Source: Amoebidium appalachense (taxonomy: Eukaryota; Ichthyosporea). From it: DNA of 64,000 bases. The notes under the pieces were generated by a model. The model had not been told where the DNA came from. It searched no databases and saw only the letters and a program-made list of their open reading frames with translations. Position 1 is the first letter of the stretch. Every line of letters begins with the position of its first letter. The stretch covers positions 1,178,001-1,242,000 of the forward strand of contig CAVNZM010000002.1 of the NCBI GenBank assembly GCA_963693365.1. The letters are read 5' to 3'. The translations under genes and the position numbers were made by a program. Shown piece by piece: positions 20,928 to 35,535 of the stretch.

Positions 20928-22167
20928 ACTCGCTAAATCGTTGGTTTGTTGCATTTTTAGAATTTAGGGCCCTAAGTCAGGATTTATAGGTGTGCTAATT
21001 TAACTGTCAGTGTGATTGTGCTTAGCTGAGAGCTAGGAATTCGAACACTTCCAATACCCTAATCTTGCAGTATGTTGCCTTTAACTTCAATGTATTTTCG
21101 GTGCCTTCGGGCCAGGAGGGGGGGAGGGGGGGGGGGGGTGGCGGGGGTGGCGGGGGGGGGGGGGGGGGGGGCTTTTTGTGAGTCTTTTACATTTGACAAC
21201 AGGGGGAGGGGGGAGGGGGGAGGCCGGGATGAAAAGGGGCCGAGGGGGACTCGGGGGGAGGGGGAGAGGGGGGGGGGGGGGGGGGGGAGAGGGGGGGGGG
21301 GGGGGTATTTGGCCTTTTTCTGAGGTCCATAACGGTTGTCCCTGAGGAGTAAATTATCGAGTAACTGTTGCATGCGCATTCTTTCTGTTGTTTCAACAAT
21401 GTAGTGGCTCCAGAACCAGACGGAGATTATGTTATAAAATAAACAATTTAATACAAATTAGACTTTGATGGATGGCCACCGAGGTGTGATCATGATTAGC
21501 ATCACCTTCCATAACTCCCCCCTTTGACAGGCTACGTCCTCGGAGCCTCTTTCACCATTGCGTAGCTAATGCGTCACACCGTTCAACCCATACGTCCAAT
21601 TAGGTGAATGCCAAACCAGAGGACCGAATCGGGTCACGAATGCAACAGTACCAATTGGCCCCACTCTTCCATACATATTGTAGGAGCTTATTGTAGATGC
21701 ATATTTATAAGCCAGCATATGGGAAATCGGTCCGGGTCAGTGACCTCGGGTCGATAGAGCATCGGTATGGATCGTACCGCGTGGTTCGGAAACCCGCAGC
21801 CTGCACCTCCACCATCTCTTGTACAGCAAGTCTGGCGTCTACGTCATGGTAGACTAGCCGGACATAATTATAGGTCAGCCCGAGCACACTGCCTAAAAAA
21901 ATCAAGTCCCCAGCCAGAGGCTCGAACATGGGTGCTATATATAGGTCCATAACCAAGCGCTTACCCAGATCGGCCAAAAGGCATTGCCGCTGGGGGCCAG
22001 CGACTGCTATATTTTTATGACACCTATGCCATACCTTGCACAAATGGATTCACAATCAACACTCGTGCAGAAGTTCTGATGAGTCCCCCCCCCCCCCCCC
22101 CCCCTCCCCCTCCCCCCCCCCCCCCCCCTTCCCCTCCCCTCCCCCCCCCCTCCCCCCCCAAAAGCAA

Positions 22168-22326
<159 letters not shown>

Positions 22327-22370
22327 CTCACATATCTCGATTCGTCGGAGGCTCTCCCCCTGCCCTGTGC

Positions 22371-22411
<41 letters not shown>

Positions 22412-22589
22412 CCCTCCGGAGTCTCCCTCCCCCACTCCCCCCTTCCCCGGCCCCTCAACACCACTACGCCACCACCACAACTACTCGACCCCACCCGCCC
22501 ATCCACCCCTAGGCCCGAATCATGTTCTATTTTTTTTCCAAGTGTCCGTCACTGTGTGCGTGTGTGTGCGTATATGTATGTGTGTATTA

Positions 22590-22747
<158 letters not shown>

Positions 22748-24188
22748 CACGGATATATATATGCATGTACATGTGTACATGTGTATCGTTCTCAGTGTCT
22801 CATTCGGAACACCACCTTAACTTTTACTACGTATACGGTTTGGGACGTGGGAGAGCGGAAGCTCGCAGGAATAGCCATGATGTGAATACTGATACGGTAA
22901 CTACTGAGGCAGTGCAGTGCCACTGGCACTCAGCCATTCAGTGTGCGTGCCGCAGGTGCACATTCTCGTGCCTATGTAGCTTCATCATGAGTGAGCTCAA
23001 GTCAGACTTTGGCAAGATCATCGTTTTGCTTCAATTACTATTGCTGCTGTACATGTAGTAGTCGTGCACTGGATTTGGTTCTAAATGTGTTGCAGCAAGC
23101 TTGTAGAAGTGTGACCTAGTCTGCATTCTGTCTGTGTGACTGGTTGCTAAGCAATAAGCATATATAAATCTGAAATATCACGTGCATAGAGTCACTCCAC
23201 GTGGTTACATCAGTGCATATGCATGGGCGCCTGGGAGTCGCCCGATCAGGAAATCTACCTAGATTCTACTATTGCATTCCAATGCATTCCTCCACATTCC
23301 ATGTTCGCACATACGTCATTCAGTGAAACGGAAAAGACAAGCCACACTTACAAAGTGTTAGGTAAACGAATTGACTAACAAAATATATCTTTTTATTTAT
23401 ACCCCGGTATACATGTACTGATAGAGATTATGAATTATGAATTAGTGTTGATTTTCGCATAGATATTCATGTGCGGGCTTTTAAAGGAATGTGTATCCTG
23501 GTCTCGATTTTATCTCTGGTATGCCGTTTCTGCCAATGGGTGATGGCGTTTGCCCGCGGCGGGTCCGGGGGGCTCCGAACGGAGAACGTGTTCACAGGGA
23601 CAGGCGAGTCCAAAACGTGTTGACAAGGCTTATAATTATTTCGTGTCTAACATCAGCCTTCGGTAGTTAAGGAGTTTCACAAAGAGAAATAGAGTATAAC
23701 AGGCAGCAAAGCCCTGCTTATATGTACATTTAGACATAGAAAGGTATTAAGTTTCTATGATTGGCACGTACGAGCTGCTAGTTGACCTTGAGAACACAGG
23801 GTTTTTATGTGTTGTCCACACGCGTCTAGTGTTCATGCAAGCACACAGTTAGGTTGTCAGCTGTAGCTGGTTTAACCCTTTTAGGCATCAAAATTCCAGA
23901 TTGCAGAGCATGGCATATAGATCGTAGTTAGAGCACAGTAGTGGCAGTATGCCGCGTTATGAACATTCCCATCACCACGAAACACGTGAAATGGTCACAC
24001 GTCTGCTAAAACTCTAGTTGGTAGCTGCAAATTTTTGTCAAACCAGTTAACCTTACACCCTCACACACCAAAAGGATACAGAGCCTGCTGAATGTAAAGA
24101 TACACCCAATTCCTTGCTCTTATATCTTTTTTCCCTAGTATATCCACACAGAAACCACCCACCCTTGAAACACAGACATACTTTCATC

Positions 24189-26759
24189 ATGGCTTCTCCA
24201 CCAACTCCAGATGATCCCTGGGCACCCTGGCAAACATGCAAGCTAGCCATCTGTGTGCTCTACCTCAGCGTAGGAGGTATAGGCACCGTTGTTCACATCG
24301 CAGCAACTGTGTTTTATGTGCGTTGGCGGAGGCGTTTCCCCATTTCTGAGCAACGCCCGAGACAGGCACTCCTCATGTCTTGGGCAGCGAATTTATGGGT
24401 TTTGTGGTATATGATGCGGTGGTTTGTCGAGCTTTCACCAAAGATGGGCTTGGACTGGTTCCCCGATCCCGGAATTCAGAACGCTAATTCCCGAAACTAT
24501 TCCGTTTTTATTTCCATGCCCATGTTTTTCTTCCGTTCGCTCGTCGCGTTTGTTTTCATCGTTCGGTGCCTTCGCCTAGTTGTCGACCACTACAGGACAA
24601 ATTCGCTTCTTAGTGGCGGTATGGGTGTGAGCGAGATGGATTCCGCAATCGACAGCAAAAGCACTACCACAGCAAGATTAACCCTCGAAACATCGAGACA
24701 ATCCCTCTCTAAGCCGGGTGGTTCCAAGAATGATCTGATCAGGGAGGATTACCCTTTCAGCATGGAAGCTCCCACTTTCGGCACAGTTCCACTGGCAAAT
24801 AAACTCCCACGGAAGATGCGTGTCATGAAATTTCTCGCTGGATACGGGGGTATCCTTGCCTTTTGTGTCTACATCGCAATCGGAATTTCCGTAATCGCTG
24901 CCGTAACCCCCTTGGGCCCCCCCATACGAATCCGGCAATTTTTTCGACGCCGACACTGCCGAGCTCGCCCTGAACATTCTTTTAAGTGTGTTTCTGCTTA
25001 CGGGTGTGGCCTTATACACAAACATTTCAATTGCGCGCACATCACTTTTCGCAGACACAACATCAACTACTACACAAGTACGACTACTGAGTATGTGGTT
25101 GTGCGCCTGGGCCATTGCGAGCATCATAGCCACATGCATCGGCCGGAAGCTGTCCATTGTTAACCCGGCCAAGAACGATGTGGCCCTCTACGTTTCCCAA
25201 CAGCTACCAGTTGTAGTCATTTTCCGTTCAGTGCCCCTCATGGTGTTCCTTGCATCCATGAGCATCCTCATCTTGTGGCCGCTCCTTTTGACGCAGAAAC
25301 ATGCGCGCACATATTCTGCGGCACTGTCTGGGCTTGGGGATCGTGATGTTGGTCTGAGGGAGATATTGGAGGACAAGAGAAAGAGGCAGGCCTTCCGCCT
25401 TTTCCTCGCCGGTGAGCTGGCAGTAGAGGTACCCCCCCCCGCCCCCCCCCCCCCCCCCTCTCCGCCCCCCCCCACCCCACACCAAAAAAAAAAAAAAAAC
25501 CAAAAAAAAAAACAACCATCCACCGTCCCCCTCCCCCACCCCAACCCTCCCCCTCCCCCCTCCCCTTACCTTCCCCCCCCCCCCCCCCCCCCCCCCCCCA
25601 CCCACACACACACACCACCACCACCACCACCACCACCACCACCACCACCACCACCATCACCCCAACTCCACCCCTTCTTTCTCCCTTCTCCTCTACGCCC
25701 AAAACTACACCAGCTACAGCAAACGCACACATTCGTCCCCTCCCCCCAACTTAGACCCCCCCCCCCCCCCCCCCCCCCCACCCACCCACTCAGCCCCTCT
25801 CCCCGCAGGACCCTCAGGACCCTCCCCTCACTCTCTCCATACTAGAGCGCCTCATTTCTCCCTACTCCTCTCTTCTAACGCCTTCGCCTTGCCCCTTTCT
25901 CCTTCCCCTATTCCAAAGCAGAAGCCGATGTGTCTGATATAAAAAGCCCCTTCCCCCCTTCCCCGCCCTGCCCATCCCTCCCCCCGACCCTCTCCCCAAT
26001 ACACACCCGTATATATACATGCGCGCACACACATACCCAAGAAAGCACAACCATACAACAGCGCACTAACATGGCACACAAAAACACAGGCTTACACACA
26101 CATACATCCACACACACACACACTAACATACGTGCAATTGATACACATACAAACGTCCACAGACTGACACACACACACACACATGCTTGATGTCCTCCCT
26201 CCTCTTCCTCCCCCCCCCCCCCCCCCCCAAAAAAAAAAAAAAAAAAAAAAGAAAAAGAAAGAAAGAAAGAAAGAAAAAGAAAAAAAGAAAAAAGAAAAAG
26301 GAAGAAAGACACACACAATGCATGCAACCCTGCACGCACACATAAGACACATGTCTTCTAACACGCGCACCCGCAGAATCTCTATTTCTGGGAGGCGGTG
26401 GAGGGGTACCGTTCGAATGTTCTAGGGGGCCGTCTTGTTGGGCAGCGTGCCGTGGATGTTGCCAGAACCGTCTACGACACATACATCAAACCCACCGGTG
26501 CCCTTTACCAGGTATGTGCACACAGTCGCTTTTGAACCACCAACCCTCCCCCTCCCCCCCCCCCCCCCCCCCCCCCGCGCCCCCGCGCCCCTCCCTCCCT
26601 CCCCTTGCCCTTCCCCCCCCCCCCCCCCCCCCCCCAACCCCCAATCCCAACCCTTCTCCCAATTCCAATCGTTTTTTACCGTGGAAAATTTTTGCCACAC
26701 CTTGCTACCACTCACTGATGAATGCCTATCCCCCCCCCCTCCCCCTCTCACTCCCCCCT

Positions 26760-26820
<61 letters not shown>

Positions 26821-27016
26821 ACACACACACACGGAGGGTCCACCACGACCCCCGGGGCTCTTGCTATGGGTGTTTGCTTAAGACGATAAGTGGAGTAGGT
26901 ACGATGATCGACGGTATGAGATCAATTGATTAAAAAGGAAGAGATCTAACATTCCTTGCCCACACCACCGTAGGCATGGTCACACACACGCGTACGCACA
27001 CACACGCACACACACA

Positions 27017-27103
<87 letters not shown>

Positions 27104-27588
27104 AACAGGTGAACCTACCAAGTAGCACTGTGAACCAAGTACGTGTCGCGCTCGACGAACGAAGTCCTCAAATCGATTTCAGCGACAATTCACGATCTGC
27201 AGCCGCTCCTTCAACCCGATTAAACCGATCAAACACAAACCAATCGACCCAATCGGCATTAACGCTCCATTCCGATTCGTCAGCTCAGTCCTTTGCAACG
27301 TCATCCACGGGCCAACTGCTCCAAAAACAACCAACCGGAGCGTCCGTTAGCAGCGACCCACTCCAATCGAGCAATTCCACCTATTCGAGTCGGTTCGGGT
27401 TCCCCAAATCGGGTCGAAACGGTGTTGCGCCAAGTTCAAGCGTCGGCCCGCGGGCCGAAGATGAAATGTTGGCGACGATTTTCGACGAAGCGCAAAAACA
27501 GATTTTCAAACTCATGCGGACAGACAGCTATCCACGGTTCCTTGCGAGCCAGCGGGGAGAAAGGGACACTGCGACGATTAGGGTCTAG
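24189..27588 (+). CDS. seven-transmembrane receptor-like protein with C-terminal RGS domain
   Basis: Resembles plant AtRGS1-type 7TM-RGS proteins: a plasma-membrane receptor-like module fused to a GTPase-activating domain for G-alpha. Exons are 24189-25428, 26377-26511 and 27109-27588 (TAG), all phase 0 with GT-AG ends. Seven hydrophobic helices are visible, from LAICVLYLSVGGIGTVVHIA to RSVPLMVFLASMSILILWPL. RGS signatures are split over the exons: LREILEDKRKRQAFRLFLAGEL; NLYFWEAVEGY; VNLPSST and FDEAQKQIFKLM with DSYPRFL. About 90 Ser/Gln/Asn-rich residues interrupt the RGS fold in exon 3. Exon 1 has a +1 frame break in the seven-C run at 24917-24923 between helices 4 and 5; six C would restore the frame. 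The start is the ATG closest to the first helix. Length is about 617 residues. Confidence 0.85.
25429..25830 (+). repeat. intronic C-runs, A-runs and (CCA)n
   Basis: Starts at the donor of exon 1 of the 7TM-RGS gene. C homopolymers, two A-runs and (ACC)n at 25614-25654. Confidence 0.9.
26761..26820 (+). repeat. 60-base C homopolymer
   Basis: Uninterrupted C-run in intron 2 of the 7TM-RGS gene, sense strand. Confidence 0.9.
26983..27100 (+). repeat. (CA)n microsatellite abutting a splice acceptor
   Basis: CA tract separated from exon 3 of the 7TM-RGS gene only by cccaacag. Confidence 0.95.
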
Positions 27589-29845
<2,257 letters not shown>

Positions 29846-29851
29846 ACTGAC

Positions 29852-31314
29852 CTCTACGTAGCATGTCTCCAGAGCCTCATCTGCAACAGCTTTTGAAGGT
29901 ATCGAATCTGATGCTCGTGCATGTGTGGTTGCTGGCACAAACCCCTTGGTTTCGTAGTGGGGTGCTGAGTTTGTGTCGATGTACGTTTCCAAATTGGTGT
30001 CGATATCGATGTAGGCACCGCACTCCCTAATCGGCATCCCATCGGCCATCGGCAAGTTGTCATCGCCGATATCCACAACTGTTACAGGTCGAGCGCCTGG
30101 TGTCATTGAGTTGGTGGTTCCAATATACGTATACTTTTTCTTGGGACATCCAAGGACATCCAGACATGCCGTGTCTGGGTGCACCGGCTTGGGGGATGTA
30201 TGTGTCAATTGGCAAGCCTGAGGCTCAGCATAGGCACTGCCAACTTGATGGCTTCTGAATATGTGACGGCAACATCTCTCTCGGATGTCGGTACGATGCC
30301 GATGCCAATGGCGGTCTCCTCCTCCTGATGTGCACAGCCGTGAGTATGACTGACTAACCGTTCACAGTGTAAACTTCACCCCCTTACGACTGACGTATCG
30401 GAGTAATGTATGGGGATGTTTGGGGGCATTCTACTGAGCTGACATCTACTATACGTATATGGTGCAGGGCAGGCGGGGCGGTAATAAGTTAAATAAATAA
30501 TGAGTAATATGCGAATACTCCTGCCGGCGCGACTGTGAGTAACCCTGGACAAAGTGTACTGCGGCTAGCCTAGTCTGTGAATGATGGTTTAGGCTAAGCT
30601 TAGCTGAGCACATAAATAGCACCCTAAGTAGGGTACTGTCGGTGCTGTGTGGTAGACGATAGTTCCCTCGAGGGCCTGCAAAGGTCCTCCGGGAACAAAA
30701 CGTGATAAAATAAAATAAAATAAAAAAGTATGATATGCGAGTGCATCAATAAAATAGTTAATCAATACTCGAGGGGCCACTGTATTACTAACTGAACACA
30801 GAATCCGCAGGTCAGCCGCCAGGCATACCAACCAGGTTTCCCACACGAACCTTTGGTGTGTTCATGGCCCTGTAGATTGAATCCTTCTTCTCCACAGGTG
30901 CACGTACGCCTAGTAGATCTGGATTGGGAGACTTGAGGCCATCTGGGACGTGTTTAGTCACCTGTTGCAGTCGAGCCACTAGCTTGTCTCCGGACGGGCG
31001 TTGGGTAGGGTCCCATTCCCAGCACTGGCGCATGGCTGCCAGGGAAAAATAAATGTTAAAAAAGAAAAGGCGCAAAAGTCACAAATGTGAGGTCACAGAA
31101 AAAAAACCTGCATTCAGAGCAACAGTCAAACTAACAGTATGCGGCTAGCCCCCCCCCCCCCCCCCCCCCTCCCCTCCTTGCCCCTCCGATCCCCCCCTCC
31201 CCCCCCCCCCCCCCCCCCTGCCCCCGCCCCTCCGATCCCTCCCCCCCTCCCCCCCCCCCCCCTCCCCCCGCCCCCCCAGCTTCCGCTACTCGCTCCCTGC
31301 CCACGCCCATGCAC

Positions 31315-31410
<96 letters not shown>

Positions 31411-31698
31411 CACGCACACACGGACGCAAAAACACACAGTGTCACACACATGCTCACACAGACCAGCACACGCGTTGACACACACACGTGCGCCCGCGCA
31501 CGCACACACATACACAAACACGAACACACACACACGTCCAGGCACAGGCACAGGCACACGCACGCACACGCGCACGCGCACACACACGTATCATGACACA
31601 CACACACTTATATACACCCACACGTACAATGAGACACACCACATACGATGTGCATACGCGCGCGCAAACACACACACACACACACACACACATGAAAC

Positions 31699-31786
<88 letters not shown>

Positions 31787-33204
31787 TGCACGCACGCGCA
31801 CGCGCACACACACACACACACCCACGCACACACCATAACACACACACACACACACACATACAAAACACCGCGCACGCGCGCGAACTCACACGGGTGCACG
31901 CGTCGCACAAACTGTTTTATTTTTTTTTATTTTTTTATCACGTTTTGTTCTCGGAGGGCATTTTCAGGCCCTCTAGGGAAACTACCGTCTACCACACAGC
32001 ACCGACAGTACACTAGTTAAGGTGCTATCTAGTTCAGCTAAGCTAAACCATCCTTCACAACCTAACTATATGTACACACTTTGCCCAGGGCTACTACCCC
32101 AGCCACGCCGGCAGGAGGCTCCAGTCCTCCCCTCCATTCAAAACCTAGCAATAAACGTTAACCGAGGGCTCTCATTGGTCGATCTACAGTATTGGGAAGT
32201 CCTAGGTGTTGTGTATAATATTTACGGTGGGTATGGGTGGATGATGGGGTGTGGTGGTGGTGGTGGTGGGGGGTTGCTGCCTAACATTATGTGTTGTTGT
32301 ACGTATGTTGTGGCGATGTTTTTGTGGACTAAAAGGTGGGTTTTACAGGGCACACCGGTTCTGTGTGTGTTCCGGCAGTCAGAACAGGCCGGCCGGGTGT
32401 GTGTGGGGGGTGTATTTGTTGGTGTCTTGGGTTTTTGGGGAGCCATACTTTTCTTTCTACGGGTGGTGGGTATATGGTAGTGTTTTTGCATTTTGGGGTG
32501 GGTGGGGGGGAGTGTTGTGTTCCGTGGGTGCCAAAATTTTTGAAAAGAAAAAGGATTGCAACTCTACTGTGATTTTTCCTAAGATGGCCCGGGTGGTGGT
32601 CTTGGTGGTGCCGGTGGCTGCAAGTAGTGGGCCCACCGATCGTGGGCAGAATCCCCGTTCGACCCACTTGATGTCTTCGGGGTCAGGTGGGTCACCGTTG
32701 CCTCCTATCCAGTTTATCCATGCACATTGGTCTACCACCGTGGCTGCCGTATGGTGGTGCTGTGCCGCGGGGGTGTTTGGATGACGAGTGTGCACTACGT
32801 TGTGGATACAGGCTGTGATGGCCGTGGTCAGGGTGGGGACTTCCCCGGCATGGGCCGGGCAGGCCCAGAGGTGGGTGGTGGTCTCAGGGTGCTGGCTACA
32901 CCGGGGGCATGTGGGCTGTGTAACGACGGTGGGGTGATCTCGGTGTAGCCGTGCCATGGTAGGCAGGGTGCCCATGGCCAGGGACAGGCTACGAATGTTT
33001 CCTCTGACGGCCCCGATGGTTGCCTGTGCGGGCCCCTTGTTGAGCTTGAGGGGGTTCCGTGCGGCTGGGAGCAGTCTGGGGTCGGCTAGTATGGACATAG
33101 CCTTGGTCTTGCCGGCCATGTCGGTGAGGAAGTCCTTGTTCAACCGGTTCAGTGTACCGGGAATGTTGCCGGGGATACGGTGGCCTTGTAGTCGTAGGAA
33201 GTAT

Positions 33205-33239
<35 letters not shown>

Positions 33240-34159
33240 GGCCGGAGGTAGGGGGGGGGGGGGGGGGGGGGAGGGGCTCTTCCTGCATTGCGTCGCACAA
33301 ACTGTGACAGATACACATACACACACACCCACAAACACACACACTGTGTGACGCACACGCACGGTACATACGGACACCCTCAGACGCTATATGAACATCA
33401 AGGTAGGGTTAAACTGTACAGCTAACACACCCAAACTGTACAGCTAACACACCCACCTTGTTCGTAAACGTAGACGGGGCATGCCTCAGGGCACCGTAGG
33501 CGGACCCCACTGCTCAACCCCTCAAGCATTGTCAGCCGATGAAGGACTCCCCGGGAACCGGGTGAAACAGTCGCCCATACGGCACATCCCCGTTGCTGAA
33601 TATCTCCTGCATGGGATAAGGTATTTGAGTCGGGGACTCCTACTACTGTACACAGAGCCGTTTTCTCTGAGACCTTGGCCGCACTAATAGTATCACGTCG
33701 ATAATGTCATGGATATCATAGTGGAGTCTCAGAGCCTGAGGGATTCAGTGCTAGTGCTTGTACAAAAGAAAACACAGTTTCGTAGTACCCAGAGTAAATA
33801 AATGTAATTTCCTTGCCATAGCCGTTTGAATCAAACTTACTTAAGTACTTACGTAACTCCTGCACCAGACGATTAGACATAGTACCCTTCCACACATACA
33901 TACCCAGAACGTCACCCCTGTAGCCCAGACGTCCGTGCTGCTGCTAAACACAAACCCCTTGAGACTCTCTGGTGCCCACCATCGCGCCGGAAGCTTGGCC
34001 GTGTCACGGTGGACCGTCTGATCGGCTCCCACCTCCAGTTGGCGAGCCAATCCCAGGTCGCTGATCTTTGCTATGGGGTAGCCCTCGGGTGTGGTGGTGC
34101 GGCAAGTCAGCAGCACGTTGCGGGCAGCAATGTCGCGGTGCACAATGGGCGGGGACATG
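29852..34159 (-). CDS. tyrosine-kinase catalytic C-lobe and Tyr-rich tail
   Basis: Exons in transcript order: 33904-34159, 33457-33606, 30829-31035, 29852-30324, all with GT-AG ends and phases 2/0, 0/1, 1/1, 1/0. Motifs: VHRDIAARN catalytic loop (AAR is typical of tyrosine kinases), ISDLGLAR (DLG in place of DFG), LPARWWAPESL, SSSTDVWATGVTFW, EIFSNGDVPYGRL, SGVRLRCPEACPVYVYE and CWEWDPTQRPS. The tail contains YIDID, YIDTN and YETK, plausible phosphotyrosine docking sites. Exon 2 needs one extra G in a GGGG run (near 33550) to stay open. The N-lobe (glycine loop, catalytic Lys, alpha-C Glu) was not found, and phase allows this exon to follow the ectodomain-like exon at 34675 directly. A 3' exon after GAG|GTCAGT (low border 29852) is not identified. 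Confidence 0.75.
30465..30727 (+). mobile_element. 5'-truncated LINE copy, plus strand
   Basis: This segment matches, in inverse orientation, 31914-32130: shared words include cacagcaccgacagta and aaaacgtgata (as complements). It ends in an (AAAAT)n-type tail (ataaaataaaataaaataaa), the usual mark of target-primed reverse transcription. It lies in the kinase intron between 30829 and 30324. Confidence 0.75.
31143..31280 (+). repeat. C-rich tract
   Basis: C-runs broken by T and G in a kinase intron. Here the sense strand is G-rich, opposite to most other introns of the window. Confidence 0.85.
31315..31402 (+). repeat. (CA)n microsatellite
   Basis: Pure CA tract followed by about 300 bp of degenerate CA-rich DNA, then a second pure tract at 31694-31783. 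Confidence 0.95.
31914..33206 (-). mobile_element. non-LTR retrotransposon 3' part (LINE C-terminal ORF and 3' UTR)
   Basis: The minus-strand frame 32457-33206 encodes a C-terminal LINE region with a zinc-knuckle-like CPRCSQHPETTTHLWAC (C-x2-C-x9-H-x3-C spacing), found after the reverse transcriptase in many LINE families. The 3' UTR runs to 31914 and ends in an A-rich tail (complement of the T-rich stretch at 31915-31940). The 5' side is lost where a C-run/G-run pair (33208-33271) begins. It sits in an intron of the kinase gene, same strand. Confidence 0.75.
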
Positions 34160-34417
34160 CTTTAAACTCATTAGTATGCAATAATCAGAACGGGTGCAGT
34201 AAAGGAGAATAATGTACTGTTGGTGTTGACCGAGGAGACTATCTTTAAAGAAGCTTAAGGTGACGCCCAATGATAAAGAGAGGAGGGTGCAAACGGGGTC
34301 GTGGGGTCCGGGACATAAATGCCAGCCAAGTCTAAAACAGTGTACGGGCTACTGGTCAGTGGTGCAACAACAACAACATGAACACACACAGTGTCACACA
34401 CAAAATTTGATGCGCGC

Positions 34418-34526
<109 letters not shown>

Positions 34527-34674
34527 CATCATTTATAACCACGTCAGTCAAGCGGCTAGATAAAGTAGAATGGCATAGTAATATGTATGTTGCGGGCGCG
34601 AATAACTAGCAGTGAAATGTGAATATCAATTGCAAAGAACTTGATCATTAACAAAAACATCAGAATCTGCTTAC

Positions 34675-35535
34675 CGTATCATTAGTAGGCTTGGGAGAAA
34701 GATTTCCGTTGTTGTCCCCACCCTCACCCCATCCATCTCGACCCGCTGAAATCCAACCATCACCAATGGGGGTGCGCATTGTGTGAATCTCACACCGATC
34801 ACTACAGCAGACACCGTTCCATACAACTCCGGAGTCTTATTGTCCCCGTATGTCCGTGACATTATGAGCCCAATCCTGGAGCCAAACTTGGCCTGATCAT
34901 GATCATCTACGTTGACATATGTATCCCGGTGACACGATATGGTTGCCGCGCTATTTATGTCGACAGGTTGGCCTTTGGCTGGGTGCAGTGCACTCTTGAC
35001 ACCACAACCAATGACTGCTATCGTGACGTTAGGCTCACTGGCCGTGAATCCGTCAAGGTAATCGTTTATCTCGACCTTGTCCGTAGCATTCAGTATGATT
35101 CTGCGCCTCACAAGAATCGTGACGGCCAGCTCAAAGTCTGTGGCGGCGTTAGGCACGGGTGACGCTGATGCGTTCCGTGCAGCCCCGATGGTAGAAAAAC
35201 ACGTGTTCGTGCCTGCCAGCTCTGGATGCTGCAGTCTGCTCGCATGGACTTGCACAGTGACTCCACCTGTGTCTTCAGCTCGTTGACGTGGAGGGAGGGA
35301 ATATAACAATACTGGTGAAGTAGTTGGGCTCAGGGGTTGGCCAGTCCCCCGGGAAGGTGTAAGCGGACATGGGATCCGAACCCTGAGCAAAAACAGAGGT
35401 TGACGCCCACGGCAGCAGCAAAAGGACACTAGCAAGCAGCCTGAGGCTAGGCCTACTTCTAGGAAACAGGCATCCTGCGACCTTGATGGCGCACATCAAG
35501 GTTGAATATGGCGCAACATGCTCACTTGGCGCCAT
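34675..35535 (-). CDS. signal-peptide and ectodomain-like exon upstream of the kinase exons
   Basis: An ATG at 35535 opens a frame with a strong hydrophobic stretch (LRLLASVLLLLPWASTSVFA) typical of a secretion signal. A second frame, open to the donor CG|GTAAGC at 34675, encodes FELAVTILVRRRIILNATDK and more, with several N-glycosylation sequons (NAT, NVT, NKT). The two frames do not connect: between about 35180 and 35300 at least one frame change is needed, or an intron I could not place. I recognise no domain. The neighbouring kinase exons suggest a receptor tyrosine kinase ectodomain, but no transmembrane helix is visible between the two parts. Confidence 0.45.

Noticed and set aside
21705-22043. 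tRNA-like words and a 112-codon minus frame
   Set aside because: The GGCTCGAAC word resembles a T-loop, but no acceptor stem or anticodon arm can be folded around it. The minus frame has no domain.
22796-22885. Arf-like GTPase exon (TVWDVGERK)
   Set aside because: Only about 30 codons, no P-loop or other G-motif nearby. The similarity to WDVGG is too short to rely on.
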